From: Ignavibacteriaceae bacterium
Lineage (GTDB): Bacteria > Bacteroidota > Ignavibacteria > Ignavibacteriales > Ignavibacteriaceae
Direction of reading: 5' to 3'
DNA length: 64,000 bases
Assembly: GCA_013042995.1 (NCBI GenBank)
Contig: JABDPB010000105.1
Span: 1 to 64,000 of the forward strand
How positions within the stretch are numbered: the first letter of the stretch is position 1; each line of letters starts with the position of its first letter. The position numbers and the translations under genes were made by a program. Shown here one piece after another: positions 11,355 to 21,688 of this stretch. Below the pieces are notes generated by a model. The model made no database searches. It worked only from the letters and a program-made list of their open reading frames with translations, and was not told the origin of the DNA.

Positions 11355-11999
11355 ATGAAGTTTTTTATCGACACAGCAAACTTAAATGAAATAAAAGAAG
11401 CTGCGGCTCTGGGAATTTTAGATGGTGTGACAACTAATCCTTCGCTGGTTGCAAAAGAGAGAAAAGATTTCAAAACACTCTTGGATGAAATCTTAAAACT
11501 TGTTGATGGTCCAATAAGTGCTGAAGTTATTTCAACTGATTATGACGGTATTTTAAAAGAAGCCAAGGACCTCGCATCAATTCATGATAATATTGTAGTA
11601 AAGGTTCCATTAATAAAAGAAGGTTTAAAGGCAGTTAAAACTTTAAGTGATGAGGGCGTGAAAGTAAATGTAACGTTGTGTTTTTCTCCTACCCAAGCAC
11701 TGCTTGCTGCGAAGGCAGGTGCCGCTTACATAAGTCCATTTATCGGTAGACTTGATGATATAAGTTCAAATGGAATGGAACTAATTTCGCAGGTTGTCCA
11801 GATTTACAACAATTATAATTTCGATACCGAAGTTCTCGTTGCAAGTGTTCGGCATCCGATGCACGTTGCAGAAGCAGCACTAATTGGTGCAGATGTTTGT
11901 ACAATACCTTTCGCTGTAATAAATAAACTTTTCAATCATCCGCTTACAGATATTGGATTGGATAAGTTCTTAAGTGATTGGAAGAAATTAAAAACTTAA
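11355..11999 (+). CDS. Transaldolase / fructose-6-phosphate aldolase family
   Basis: [35 protein letters not shown] ... [14 protein letters not shown]. Confidence 0.95.
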   Translation: MKFFIDTANLNEIKEAAALGILDGVTTNPSLVAKERKDFKTLLDEILKLVDGPISAEVISTDYDGILKEAKDLASIHDNIVVKVPLIKEGLKAVKTLSDEGVKVNVTLCFSPTQALLAAKAGAAYISPFIGRLDDISSNGMELISQVVQIYNNYNFDTEVLVASVRHPMHVAEAALIGADVCTIPFAVINKLFNHPLTDIGLDKFLSDWKKLKT

Positions 12000-12034
12000 A
12001 CCGGACTATTTTTGAAAAACTTCAAGCTTAATAA

Positions 12035-13117
12035 ATGAAAAAAACTGCGTTTTATAATATTCATAAAAAACTTGGTGCAAAGCTGGTAGATTTTGCCGGG
12101 TTTGATATGCCAATTCAGTATTCATCAATCATTGCAGAGCATAAAGCTGTGCGCACTTCGGTTGGAATATTCGATGTTTCACACATGGGGGAGGTTTTCA
12201 TTTCCGGCAACAAAGCACTTGAGTTTGTTCAGCATATAACTGTGAACGATGCATCAACCCTTTCTCCCGGTAGAGTGCAGTATTCGGCAATGTGCTATCC
12301 TGATGGGGGAATTGTCGATGATTTACTTGTTTATAAATTAAGTGATGATGAATTTATGCTTGTCGTTAATGCTTCCAATATTGATAAAGATTACAAATGG
12401 ATGATAGAGAACAATAAACTTGATGTTAAAATTGATAATCAAAGCAGTGACTATTCACTTATTGCTGTTCAAGGGCCGAATTCACATAAAGTAGTACAAA
12501 AAGTTGTTAATGATAACATTGATTTGGAATACTATCACTTTAAGAAAGAAAAAATAGCAGGGACAGATGTAATTCTTTCGAGAACAGGATACACAGGGGA
12601 GATTGGATACGAAATCTACTTTAAAGGAAATGAATTTGAAGCAGAAAAAATCTGGACAGAAATATTTGAAGCTGGAAAGGAATTTAATATTCAGCCAGCA
12701 GGATTAGCTGCAAGAGATTCACTCCGTTTGGAAATGGGGTTCTGTTTGTACGGAAATGATATTGATAAAACAACAAACACAATTGAAGCCGGACTTGGTT
12801 GGATTACCAAACTAAAGAAAGGTAATTTTATTGGTCGTGAAGCTCTGCAGAAGTTTAAAGATGATGGGGTAATAAGAAAATTAGTTGGGATGATTTCCGA
12901 TGAAAAAATTTTTCCCAGAAAAGACTATCCAGTTTATGTAAGTGGAAAAGGTGTTGGATCTGTTACCAGCGGAACTGTTAGCCCTATTCTTGAAAAACCG
13001 ATTGCTCTCGGCTACGTGGAAAAAGAGTATAGTAATCATGATACAGAAATAAGCTTCTTGATTAGAGGAAAAGAGATTTCTGCTAAGGTTGTTAAACTTC
13101 CATTTATAAAAAAATAA
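12035..13117 (+). CDS. gcvT: Glycine cleavage system T protein (aminomethyltransferase)
   Basis: GAKLVDFAGFDMPIQY...FDVSHMGEV...LSRTGYTGEIGYEIY. Confidence 0.97.
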   Translation: MKKTAFYNIHKKLGAKLVDFAGFDMPIQYSSIIAEHKAVRTSVGIFDVSHMGEVFISGNKALEFVQHITVNDASTLSPGRVQYSAMCYPDGGIVDDLLVYKLSDDEFMLVVNASNIDKDYKWMIENNKLDVKIDNQSSDYSLIAVQGPNSHKVVQKVVNDNIDLEYYHFKKEKIAGTDVILSRTGYTGEIGYEIYFKGNEFEAEKIWTEIFEAGKEFNIQPAGLAARDSLRLEMGFCLYGNDIDKTTNTIEAGLGWITKLKKGNFIGREALQKFKDDGVIRKLVGMISDEKIFPRKDYPVYVSGKGVGSVTSGTVSPILEKPIALGYVEKEYSNHDTEISFLIRGKEISAKVVKLPFIKK

Positions 13118-13132
13118 ATCTCAAATTGCTGT

Positions 13133-13855
13133 ATGAAATTAAATGTTCTGTTCTCCCCGGGTAACACAGATGAATTATATTTTACTGGTAAAACCACTGT
13201 TGTAATTGATGTATTAAGGGCTTCCACAACTATTGTTGAAGCATTAAAAAATGGAGCAAAAGATGTTGTCCCTGTTGCAACAGTAGAGTTTGCAGTTAAA
13301 ATATCGGGTGGAATGTTTTGCGGACAGACACTATTGGGCGGGGAAAGAAATACAAAAAAAATAGAAGGCTTCGCTTTAGGAAATTCTCCACTTGAGTATA
13401 AAAGCGAAATCGTGAACGGAAAATCAATTGTCTTTTATTCAACTAACGGAACAAAGGCAATTGTAAAAGCAAAATTTTCCGAACATTTATTTATAAGTGC
13501 TTTAACTAATATGAATGCAGTTGCTAAACATCTGCTTGAACTTGGAAGCGACTGTGTTATTTTGTGTGCAGGCAATAATAATTTATTCAGTTTAGAAGAT
13601 TCTGTTTGTGCGGGAGCTTTAATTGAAGAAATAATTAATCTTGAAAAAACTGTTCTACTTTCCGATTCTGCTAAAGCAGCGCTTGGGTTAAATAAATCAT
13701 TTGGGAAAAATAAATTCAACACCCTTACAGAATCAGAACACGGAAAAATTCTAATTAAAAATGGTTTCAATAAGGATTTGGAATTTTGCAGTAAAGAAAA
13801 TAATGCCAATGTTGTTCCTGTTTATTCCAACAGTGTCATAAAAACTTTGGGCTGA
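13133..13855 (+). CDS. 2-phosphosulfolactate phosphatase (ComB) family protein
   Basis: VVIDVLRASTTIVEALKNGAKDVVPV, LLGGERNTKKIEGFALGNSPLEY, FYSTNGTKAI. Confidence 0.88.
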   Translation: MKLNVLFSPGNTDELYFTGKTTVVIDVLRASTTIVEALKNGAKDVVPVATVEFAVKISGGMFCGQTLLGGERNTKKIEGFALGNSPLEYKSEIVNGKSIVFYSTNGTKAIVKAKFSEHLFISALTNMNAVAKHLLELGSDCVILCAGNNNLFSLEDSVCAGALIEEIINLEKTVLLSDSAKAALGLNKSFGKNKFNTLTESEHGKILIKNGFNKDLEFCSKENNANVVPVYSNSVIKTLG

Positions 13856-13862
13856 TTATTAA

Positions 13863-16280
13863 ATGGCTGTAAGGCGAAAGAAAAATACTCTTAAAAAAAG
13901 TAATAACAGCGAGGGTAAGTACTTTAGTATTTCTGCCGATAAAAAGAAAAAAATTATTGGCATATTTTTAATACTGTTTTCAATTTTTCTTTTTCTTTCC
14001 ATCGTTTCTTACGACAGAAGAGATGAAGTATATATTGCGTACTCTATTTTTCATGGGGGTATTGATACTTATAACTGGCTTGGAATAGTTGGAGCAAAAT
14101 TTTCACATTTCTTTATTAAGCTTACTATCGGATTTTTTTCTGTCGTTTTCCCCGCGGTGCTGTTTCTTTGGGGAGTTTCTCTCTTCAAAAAAGTATCGTT
14201 TAAGGTTCTAATTCATTCAACTAATCTATTAATTCTTTTTGGACTGATATTAGCCACATTTTTTACTGTTATAAAGTCGAGTTTCAACCTCTTTCTAGCA
14301 ACTTATGAATTAAGGGGAAATATTGGGGAGTCAATTGGTGAACTGCTGATAGGACTAATTGGCGGGATTGGCAGTGTGCTTTTGCTTCTGTTTATTTCGA
14401 TATCCATTCTAATTTTTGCATTCGATATAAAATTTGAAAAAATATTTAATTTTATTAAAAGTGTATTTGAAAGAAAACCTGAAGACAAAGTAAAAATTAT
14501 AAGAAAAGATGAACAATCATCTAATCTTGAAAAGATCAAAAAACTAAGATCGAAGAAGAAAAAAGATGGTAAAGATGAAACATCCCTGCCTACCGCAGAA
14601 GATCTAATGCAGGAAGAAGCCGATTCACAAACAAGTATTCGAATCATCAGAAAAGATGAACCAGATGCTCCGGAAGATGATGAAGTTATTGTAGAAGAAA
14701 GAAAAAAAGTTGATCTCAAAAAAACCGGTGAAGCACCGCAAAAAGAGGCAACTGAAAGTAAAGAAGACAAACTTCCGGAACCATGGGAAGAAGAAATTGA
14801 ATATGAACTACCCAAACTAGACCTGCTGCAGCCTGCTGTAAATGAAGATATCAAAGTAGAAGAAAATGAATTAACGACAAACGCAAATCTGCTTAAAGAA
14901 AAACTGAAACTTTTTGATATTGATATTCAGGATATTTCTGTAACACCAGGCCCTGTTGTTACGCTTTATGAAATTGTTCCAGCGCCTGGAGTTAAAATTA
15001 GCAAGATAGTAGGATTGGAAAATGATATCGCTCTTGCGCTTGCTGCAAAGGGAATTAGAATTATTGCACCAATTCCGGGTAAAGGAGCCATTGGCGTAGA
15101 AATTCCAAACGCGGAGCCTGCAATTGTAAAAGCGAGATCGGTTTTAAATAAAGTTATTGATACAAAGATGCAACTTCCTCTTTCACTGGGTAAAACAATA
15201 AGCGGAGATGTTTATCTGACCGATTTATCATTAATGCCGCATTTGCTTATAGCGGGTTCAACTGGAAGCGGAAAAAGCGTTGGGATAAATATGATTATAA
15301 GTAGTTTGCTTTATTCCAAAATTCCTGCAGATGTAAAATTCATTTTAATTGATCCGAAAAAAATTGAGCTGTCGTTTTATAACAAACTAAGAAGACACTA
15401 TTTAGCAGTATCACCCGATCTGGATGAAGACATAATTACAGTTCCACAAAACGCCGTACTTGCATTGAAGTCAGTAGAGATTGAAATGGAAAAAAGATAT
15501 GATAGACTTGCAAAAGCCGGAGTACGCAACATAGTTGATTACAACAAAAAAATAGACAATCCTAAAACAAAACCTCACGATACAGAAACAATCAAACATC
15601 ATCATCTGCCATACTTAATTGTAATAATAGATGAGCTTGCCGATTTAATGATCACTGCAGGTAAAGATGTTGAAGGACCGATTACGAGGCTTGCACAGCT
15701 TGCACGTGCAGTTGGAATTCATCTTGTGCTAGCTACGCAGAGACCATCGGTTAATGTTATTACTGGTGTGATTAAAGCAAACTTCAGTTCAAGAATTGCG
15801 TATCAGGTTGCAACTAAAATCGATTCGCGTACAATACTAGATACAAACGGTGCGGAGCAACTACTTGGTAGAGGGGATATGCTCTTTCTGCCAACTGGTT
15901 CACCAAAACCAATTAGAATACAAAATGCTTTTATTACTACGGAGGAAGTTGAGGATTTAACTAATTATGTTTATTCTCAGCAGTCATATTCAAAACCGTA
16001 CTATCTACCTTCAATTTATGACAAGAAAAAAGACACGTCAACTGGTTTTTATGCTGATTTAGATCCGATGTTTGAGGAGGCAGCACGCGTTATTGTTCGC
16101 CATCAGCAGGGTTCTGTTTCTTTACTGCAAAGGAAGTTAAAACTTGGATACTCCAGGGCGGCAAGAATTGTTGATCAGCTTGAAGATGCAGGCATTGTTG
16201 GACCAAACGACGGAAGTAAAGCACGCCAGGTTTTAATTGAAAATGACGAACAACTTGAATCTGTTCTAAGAACAATATAA
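13863..16280 (+). CDS. ftsK: DNA translocase FtsK
   Basis: N-terminal TM helices, LIAGSTGSGKSVGINMI Walker A, C-terminal gamma winged-helix. Confidence 0.97.
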   Translation: MAVRRKKNTLKKSNNSEGKYFSISADKKKKIIGIFLILFSIFLFLSIVSYDRRDEVYIAYSIFHGGIDTYNWLGIVGAKFSHFFIKLTIGFFSVVFPAVLFLWGVSLFKKVSFKVLIHSTNLLILFGLILATFFTVIKSSFNLFLATYELRGNIGESIGELLIGLIGGIGSVLLLLFISISILIFAFDIKFEKIFNFIKSVFERKPEDKVKIIRKDEQSSNLEKIKKLRSKKKKDGKDETSLPTAEDLMQEEADSQTSIRIIRKDEPDAPEDDEVIVEERKKVDLKKTGEAPQKEATESKEDKLPEPWEEEIEYELPKLDLLQPAVNEDIKVEENELTTNANLLKEKLKLFDIDIQDISVTPGPVVTLYEIVPAPGVKISKIVGLENDIALALAAKGIRIIAPIPGKGAIGVEIPNAEPAIVKARSVLNKVIDTKMQLPLSLGKTISGDVYLTDLSLMPHLLIAGSTGSGKSVGINMIISSLLYSKIPADVKFILIDPKKIELSFYNKLRRHYLAVSPDLDEDIITVPQNAVLALKSVEIEMEKRYDRLAKAGVRNIVDYNKKIDNPKTKPHDTETIKHHHLPYLIVIIDELADLMITAGKDVEGPITRLAQLARAVGIHLVLATQRPSVNVITGVIKANFSSRIAYQVATKIDSRTILDTNGAEQLLGRGDMLFLPTGSPKPIRIQNAFITTEEVEDLTNYVYSQQSYSKPYYLPSIYDKKKDTSTGFYADLDPMFEEAARVIVRHQQGSVSLLQRKLKLGYSRAARIVDQLEDAGIVGPNDGSKARQVLIENDEQLESVLRTI

Positions 16281-16290
16281 GGGCAAAATT

Positions 16291-16899
16291 ATGAAAAAGA
16301 TTAGTCTATTAGTGGTATTTATTCCATTTATCTTTTATAGTATAGCATTAGCCCAGCCGGATGCACAACAAAAATTAGATGAGCTTCAATCAAAATTTGA
16401 TTCAATTAAAGACTTATCAGCAGACATCACGCAGTCGATTGGTGGCAAAGCAAACCTCACCGGCAAAATATTTTATCAAAAAGAAAACAAGTTAAGGTTT
16501 GAATTTAAAAATATTTTAATTGTATCGGATGGCGAGACTTCGTGGAATTATAATAAAAGAGACAACAAAGTTATTGTTACAAACTTTGAAAACGAAGGAA
16601 CAAACATTCTTTCAATTGAAGAGTTGATTTACGAGTATCCCAAAGAATGTGATATTAGCTCTTACGAATTTGAAGGGCAGACAGTTCTGGAATTTGTTCC
16701 GAACAGTTCAACGCTAAATTTCAGTTCAATTAAACTTTGGATTAATGAAGAACACTTAGTAACCCGTGCACTGTTTGAAGACCCTGCAACAGGTTTAGTT
16801 CAGATTGATCTTTCAAATTATCGACTAAATTCAAATTTACCTGCAAACTACTTTTCATTTAAACCACCAGTAGAGAGCGAAATTATTGACCTCAGATAA
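16291..16899 (+). CDS. lolA: LolA-like outer membrane lipoprotein carrier protein
   Basis: Signal peptide; LQSKFDSIKDLSADITQSIGGKANLTGKIFYQKENKLRFEF... Confidence 0.85.
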   Translation: MKKISLLVVFIPFIFYSIALAQPDAQQKLDELQSKFDSIKDLSADITQSIGGKANLTGKIFYQKENKLRFEFKNILIVSDGETSWNYNKRDNKVIVTNFENEGTNILSIEELIYEYPKECDISSYEFEGQTVLEFVPNSSTLNFSSIKLWINEEHLVTRALFEDPATGLVQIDLSNYRLNSNLPANYFSFKPPVESEIIDLR

Positions 16900-17932
16900 T
16901 ACAAAAAAAATACCAGCGCTAAGAGGCATTTTTAATTTTGTTATTTCTATCGGATTAGCTGCGCTTTTTCTTTACCTTGCTTTTTATGACGTAGACTTTA
17001 GCGAGGTTTTACAAATAGTTTCACACGCATCTATTTTTTGGATGATAGGATTTATTCTTTTATCAATGTCTGGTCACGTTGTTAGGACTGTTAGGTGGAA
17101 AGTAATTCTACATTCAGTAAAACCTGATGCTAAAATCAAGCATCTTTTTGGTGCTTTAATGGTGGGATACGGAGTAAACTGTATTACACCAAAACTCGGA
17201 GAAGTTACACGTGCAATGCTAATCGGTAAGTGGGAAAACTTATCACGCTCTTCAATGTTCGGAACTGTTATAGTTGAAAGAGTAATTGATATTTTGTCAT
17301 TAGGTGCAGCTGTCTTGGTCTCTGCATTTATTTGGAGCTCAAGTTTGTACGAAAGTTTTCCTTGGCTTAAATCTACACTTTATGTCTCTGCAATTTTGAT
17401 GATTATTGTTTTGACTCTCATTTATCTTTCCGTGAAGTTTAAAGAAAAATTTTATGGTGCGATTCTAAAAATTATCGGCAAGCTTTCAGTTAAATTATCC
17501 GATCGCTTGGGTTACATTTTTGAAATGCTGATTCAAGGATTTACAAGTTTAAAAGGAGCTCGCAATTATTTGTTGACTGCTTTGCTTTCCATTCTTTTGC
17601 TTATTGTTTATGCCTTGGCTGCTTTTGTAGGATTTTATATGCTTGATATGCAAAACGTTACATTAACAATGGGATGGGTCCTAATGAGTATAAGCGCAAT
17701 TGGTACTGTTATTCCCACACCGGGTGCAACCGGCTCGTATCATGCACTTGCAAAAAGTACACTTGTTTTATTGTTTGGATTTGGAGAAACAATTAGTGCA
17801 GCTTATGCTTTTCTAACTCACATCATATCATACATTTTATTTATTTTAATTGCTTTAATAATGTTTTTGATACTAAATAAGCAACACATAAATCTTTTCA
17901 AATATTTAAAAACAAACAATGATAAAAAATGA
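16886..17932 (+). CDS. Lysylphosphatidylglycerol synthase TM region / UPF0104-like flippase-type membrane protein
   Basis: Polytopic, VRTVRWKVIL...GYGVNCITPKLGEVTRAMLIG...TPGATGSYHALA. Confidence 0.85.
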   Translation: MTSDNTKKIPALRGIFNFVISIGLAALFLYLAFYDVDFSEVLQIVSHASIFWMIGFILLSMSGHVVRTVRWKVILHSVKPDAKIKHLFGALMVGYGVNCITPKLGEVTRAMLIGKWENLSRSSMFGTVIVERVIDILSLGAAVLVSAFIWSSSLYESFPWLKSTLYVSAILMIIVLTLIYLSVKFKEKFYGAILKIIGKLSVKLSDRLGYIFEMLIQGFTSLKGARNYLLTALLSILLLIVYALAAFVGFYMLDMQNVTLTMGWVLMSISAIGTVIPTPGATGSYHALAKSTLVLLFGFGETISAAYAFLTHIISYILFILIALIMFLILNKQHINLFKYLKTNNDKK

Positions 17933-18591
17933 AAAAAATAGTTTTACTTCTCTCATTTATTGTTTTCAATTTTAATATTCTTGCACAAGTTGAATTAAAA
18001 GGATCGATGGGAATTAATTTTTTAAGTATTCCATCTTTACAGGATTATATTAATCAAAACTTTGCCCCATCAAACTCACAATTGGCAACTTTTAATTCTG
18101 CAGTTATTTTTGCGGGAGAAATCGGAACCTTTGTTAATAATAATTTTGAAGTTTCACTCGAAGTCCCGTATCAAATTTATTCTTATACAGAAAACATTGG
18201 GTTAGGACAATACGAATTAGCTTATAATTTAATCCCTCCTTCTGTTTTAGCGTACTACGTAATTAACGGAAATGGTTACAACTTCAAATTCGGGGGTGGA
18301 GTAGGGCCACGTTTTGTTAGTGTAACTGAAAAGAAAAAATGGCAGGGCTCTGAGGTATCGTTTAGTACTATCGGTTTTGGCGGATTGCTGCGCATTGAAG
18401 GAAATACTGCTCTGAGTGATAATGTTTATGCAAATATCGGTGTTGATTTACGGTATGATGTAAACGGCGAACCCGAAGACGGTAGTGGTAACAAACTTCC
18501 AAATGTTGTTCAAAATGAAGTGGTAAACATTAACACCTTATCAATGGGTTTGCGTTTGGGCATTTCATATTTAATCGGTGGAACTAATTGA
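17929..18591 (+). CDS. Outer membrane beta-barrel protein, unknown function
   Basis: Signal peptide plus alternating amphipathic strands with C-terminal LGISYLIGG. Confidence 0.6.
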   Translation: MKKIVLLLSFIVFNFNILAQVELKGSMGINFLSIPSLQDYINQNFAPSNSQLATFNSAVIFAGEIGTFVNNNFEVSLEVPYQIYSYTENIGLGQYELAYNLIPPSVLAYYVINGNGYNFKFGGGVGPRFVSVTEKKKWQGSEVSFSTIGFGGLLRIEGNTALSDNVYANIGVDLRYDVNGEPEDGSGNKLPNVVQNEVVNINTLSMGLRLGISYLIGGTN

Positions 18592-19436
18592 GTATTATCG
18601 AATCAATTCTTTTAGGAATAGTTCAGGGTTTATCTGAGTTTCTTCCGATCAGCAGCACCGGACATGTAACTCTCGTTGGAAAACTTTTAAATCTTGTACC
18701 TGAAGATCATCCGGAGAGTTGGACAGCCTTTATTGCGGTTATACAGCTTGGCACAATGGCTGCAGTACTTGTTTATTTTGCAAAAGATATAATAAATATT
18801 ATAAAAGATTTCTTCAAAGAAAATCTATTTGAAAGAAAAAAATTTTCAGCACAAAATATTAATGCTCGGCTTGGCTGGCTTGTAATTATTGGAACAATTC
18901 CAGTTGTAATTATAGGGTTATTGTTTGAAGATATCATTGAGGGTTCGCTGACAAAAAATCTTTATGTAATTTCTTTTAGTCTTATCGGATTGGCAATTAT
19001 TCTGGCTGCTGCCGAAAAATTTTCAAAACTAAAAAAAAATATGAACGATATTACAGTAAAGGATTCAATAATCATTGGAATCGCACAGGCTTTTGCCCTA
19101 ATCCCCGGTTCATCAAGATCAGGGACAACAATTACCGGTGGTTTGTTTTTAGGTCTGAAAAGAGATGTTGCCGCAAGGTTTTCTTTTTTGCTAAGTATTC
19201 CTGCAGTGCTAGCCAGCGGATTATTCGAGCTGTTTGATTCATTAGACTATTTAACCGCTTCGATGATGATAAATCTCGCTGTTGCAACAATTGTTTCAGG
19301 AATAAGTGGTTATCTTGCAATTGATTTTCTACTTAAATATTTAAAAAAGCATACAACTTTTCTTTTTGTGTATTACCGAATTGCAATTGGAGTTTTTATT
19401 TTAATTTTATTATTTACAAATACAATAAAATCATAA
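18588..19436 (+). CDS. uppP: Undecaprenyl-diphosphate phosphatase
   Basis: [16 protein letters not shown] and [21 protein letters not shown] start overlapping upstream stop. Confidence 0.97.
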   Translation: MSIIESILLGIVQGLSEFLPISSTGHVTLVGKLLNLVPEDHPESWTAFIAVIQLGTMAAVLVYFAKDIINIIKDFFKENLFERKKFSAQNINARLGWLVIIGTIPVVIIGLLFEDIIEGSLTKNLYVISFSLIGLAIILAAAEKFSKLKKNMNDITVKDSIIIGIAQAFALIPGSSRSGTTITGGLFLGLKRDVAARFSFLLSIPAVLASGLFELFDSLDYLTASMMINLAVATIVSGISGYLAIDFLLKYLKKHTTFLFVYYRIAIGVFILILLFTNTIKS

Positions 19437-19446
19437 AGGAGAAACT

Positions 19447-20055
19447 ATGATTAAAATTTCTTTTGTGCTGTTATTTTTCATTGGAGTTTTGGGATGTCAA
19501 GGTTCCGAAACAGTAAAAGATGAATCAAATCAAACTGATAATAAAGAAGAGGAAATAAAAGTGAGCAAAGAAATGACTGTAGCCGTAGTAAATACAAACA
19601 TGGGAGAAATTGAGATTGAACTTTATGCAGAGCAAACTCCAAAGACAGTTGAAAACTTTGTTGGTCTTGCCGAAAAAGGATATTACGATGGTATAATTTT
19701 CCACAGGGTTATTGCAGATTTTATGATACAGGGCGGTGATCCAACAGGAACAGGAAGAGGAGGAAACAGCCTTTGGGGTGCACCTTTTGCAGATGAAATA
19801 GTTCCTTCATTAAAACACGAAGAGGCGGGCATTCTTTCAATGGCTAACGCAGGCCCAAATACTAATGGCAGCCAGTTTTTTATAACTGTTGTTCCTACTC
19901 CATGGTTGGATGGAAAGCATACAGTATTTGGAAAAGTTTTAAACGGAATGAATGTTGTTTATGATATTGCTAAAGTAAAAACTGCAGCAGGCGATAAACC
20001 TGTGAATGATGTTGTTATGGAAAAAGTAACGGTTGAAAAAAGAACAACACAATAG
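19447..20055 (+). CDS. Peptidyl-prolyl cis-trans isomerase, cyclophilin type (lipoprotein)
   Basis: Lipobox-like [40 protein letters not shown]. Confidence 0.95.
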   Translation: MIKISFVLLFFIGVLGCQGSETVKDESNQTDNKEEEIKVSKEMTVAVVNTNMGEIEIELYAEQTPKTVENFVGLAEKGYYDGIIFHRVIADFMIQGGDPTGTGRGGNSLWGAPFADEIVPSLKHEEAGILSMANAGPNTNGSQFFITVVPTPWLDGKHTVFGKVLNGMNVVYDIAKVKTAAGDKPVNDVVMEKVTVEKRTTQ

Positions 20056-20076
20056 CAATTTTTTATTAGAAGAAAT

Positions 20077-21564
20077 GTGAAACAGCCGGAAGGTAAACCG
20101 GAATTTTTCTCCTCCCGCTGGGCATTAGTTATAGCATCGATTGGAATTGCAGTTGGTACTGGAAACATCTGGCGATTCTCACGGATTGTTGCCCAAAACG
20201 GAGGAGGATCATTTCTAATTCCCTGGGTCATTTTTCTTCTCATCTGGTCTGTTCCCTTAATCATTGCTGAGTTTGCAATTGGCAAATCCAGCAGGATGGG
20301 ACCAGTTGGTGCAATCACAAAAACCGCAGGTAATAAATTTGGATGGATGGGTGCATGGATTGTTTTTGTTTCAACAGCAATAATGTTTTACTATGCTGTA
20401 GTAACCGGATGGTGTCTTAAATATTTCATTACATCAGTTTCGGGAAATCTACTAGGCACATCTGAGCATTTAGTTTACTGGAACAATTTTTCTTCAAGCT
20501 TTCAGCCGCTTTTATTTCATTTTATTGCAATTTTCTTAGTCGTATTAGTTGTAATTAAAGGTATTACCAAAGGTGTGGAAAGAGTTACAAAGCTTTTAGT
20601 CCCATCATTATTAATAATACTGTTCATTCTCTTCATTCGTGCGATTACACTTCCGGGAGCAATGGATGGAATAAATTATTTTTTCACCCCTGATCTTGAA
20701 ATAATTTTAGATTACAAAGTTTGGTTGAATGCACTTACACAAAATGCCTGGGACACAGGTGCAGGCTGGGGATTAATTTTAACATATGCTATTTATATGC
20801 GGAAGAAGGAAGACATTTCTCTAAACGCTGCGTTAATTGGTTTTGGAAACAATACAATTTCACTCGTTGCAGGTATAACTATCTTTTCAACGGTTTTTGC
20901 ACTAAGTTCAATTGATGCAATGCAGCAGATTTCACAGTCCGGACCGGCTAACACAGGATTAACGTTTATTTATTTACCGATTTTATTTTCAAAAATGTCA
21001 GATAGCCAAGTAATCAATAACTTCTTGGCATCAATTTTCTTTTTAGGATTATTTTTTGCTGCTTTTACTTCACTAATTTCTATGGTTGAACTTTCAACAA
21101 GGACACTAATTGATTTTGGATTTAGACGAAAACGTGCAATTGTTATTGTTTCGGTTTTAGGTTTTTTGCTTGGACTACCCTCTGCGCTCAGTGTGAACAT
21201 TCTAATTAATCAGGATTGGGTTTGGGGAGTAGGTTTAATATTAAGCGGTGCGTTTATTTCGTTCTCTGTTATTAAGTATGGGATAGATAAGTTTAGAACA
21301 GAAATAGTAAATGGATACGGCAGTGATGTTAAAATTGGGAGATGGTATAATTATGTTATAGGAATATTAATCCCAATTCAGGTTATTGTATTAATTGTCT
21401 GGTGGCTTGTTTCATCAATTGGATGGGATCCGCAATGGTGGAATCCATTACATGCAGAAAACTTTGGAACAGTTATTTTTCAGTGGGTTGTTGTGCTAGG
21501 ACTATTAATTATGCTTAATAAATATATTGTAAAAAGGGTTTTAAGTAGTAATCAACTGGGATGA
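20077..21564 (+). CDS. Sodium-dependent transporter, NSS/SLC6 family
   Basis: SSRWALVIASIGIAVGTGNIWRFSRIVAQNGGGSFLIPW; GTG start. Confidence 0.95.
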   Translation: MKQPEGKPEFFSSRWALVIASIGIAVGTGNIWRFSRIVAQNGGGSFLIPWVIFLLIWSVPLIIAEFAIGKSSRMGPVGAITKTAGNKFGWMGAWIVFVSTAIMFYYAVVTGWCLKYFITSVSGNLLGTSEHLVYWNNFSSSFQPLLFHFIAIFLVVLVVIKGITKGVERVTKLLVPSLLIILFILFIRAITLPGAMDGINYFFTPDLEIILDYKVWLNALTQNAWDTGAGWGLILTYAIYMRKKEDISLNAALIGFGNNTISLVAGITIFSTVFALSSIDAMQQISQSGPANTGLTFIYLPILFSKMSDSQVINNFLASIFFLGLFFAAFTSLISMVELSTRTLIDFGFRRKRAIVIVSVLGFLLGLPSALSVNILINQDWVWGVGLILSGAFISFSVIKYGIDKFRTEIVNGYGSDVKIGRWYNYVIGILIPIQVIVLIVWWLVSSIGWDPQWWNPLHAENFGTVIFQWVVVLGLLIMLNKYIVKRVLSSNQLG

Positions 21565-21565
21565 A

Positions 21566-21688
21566 ATGAACACTGAAACTATAATAACAATGATTTTGAT
21601 TCTTGGAATAGTATGGGGTGGATTGATTTTATTTTTATTCAAAGCATACAGATCTGAAATAAGAAAGACTCACAATGGCAATGGCTAA
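21566..21688 (+). CDS. MetS-like NSS transporter small subunit (40 aa, not in supplied ORF track)
   Basis: Manual translation MNTETIITMILILGIVWGGLILFLFKAYRSEIRKTHNGNG; single TM helix; begins 2 bp after the NSS transporter stop codon. Confidence 0.75.
   Translation: MNTETIITMILILGIVWGGLILFLFKAYRSEIRKTHNGNG

Noticed and set aside
14303-14854. 183-aa minus-strand ORF inside ftsK
   Set aside because: Ser-rich shadow of the charged FtsK linker region.
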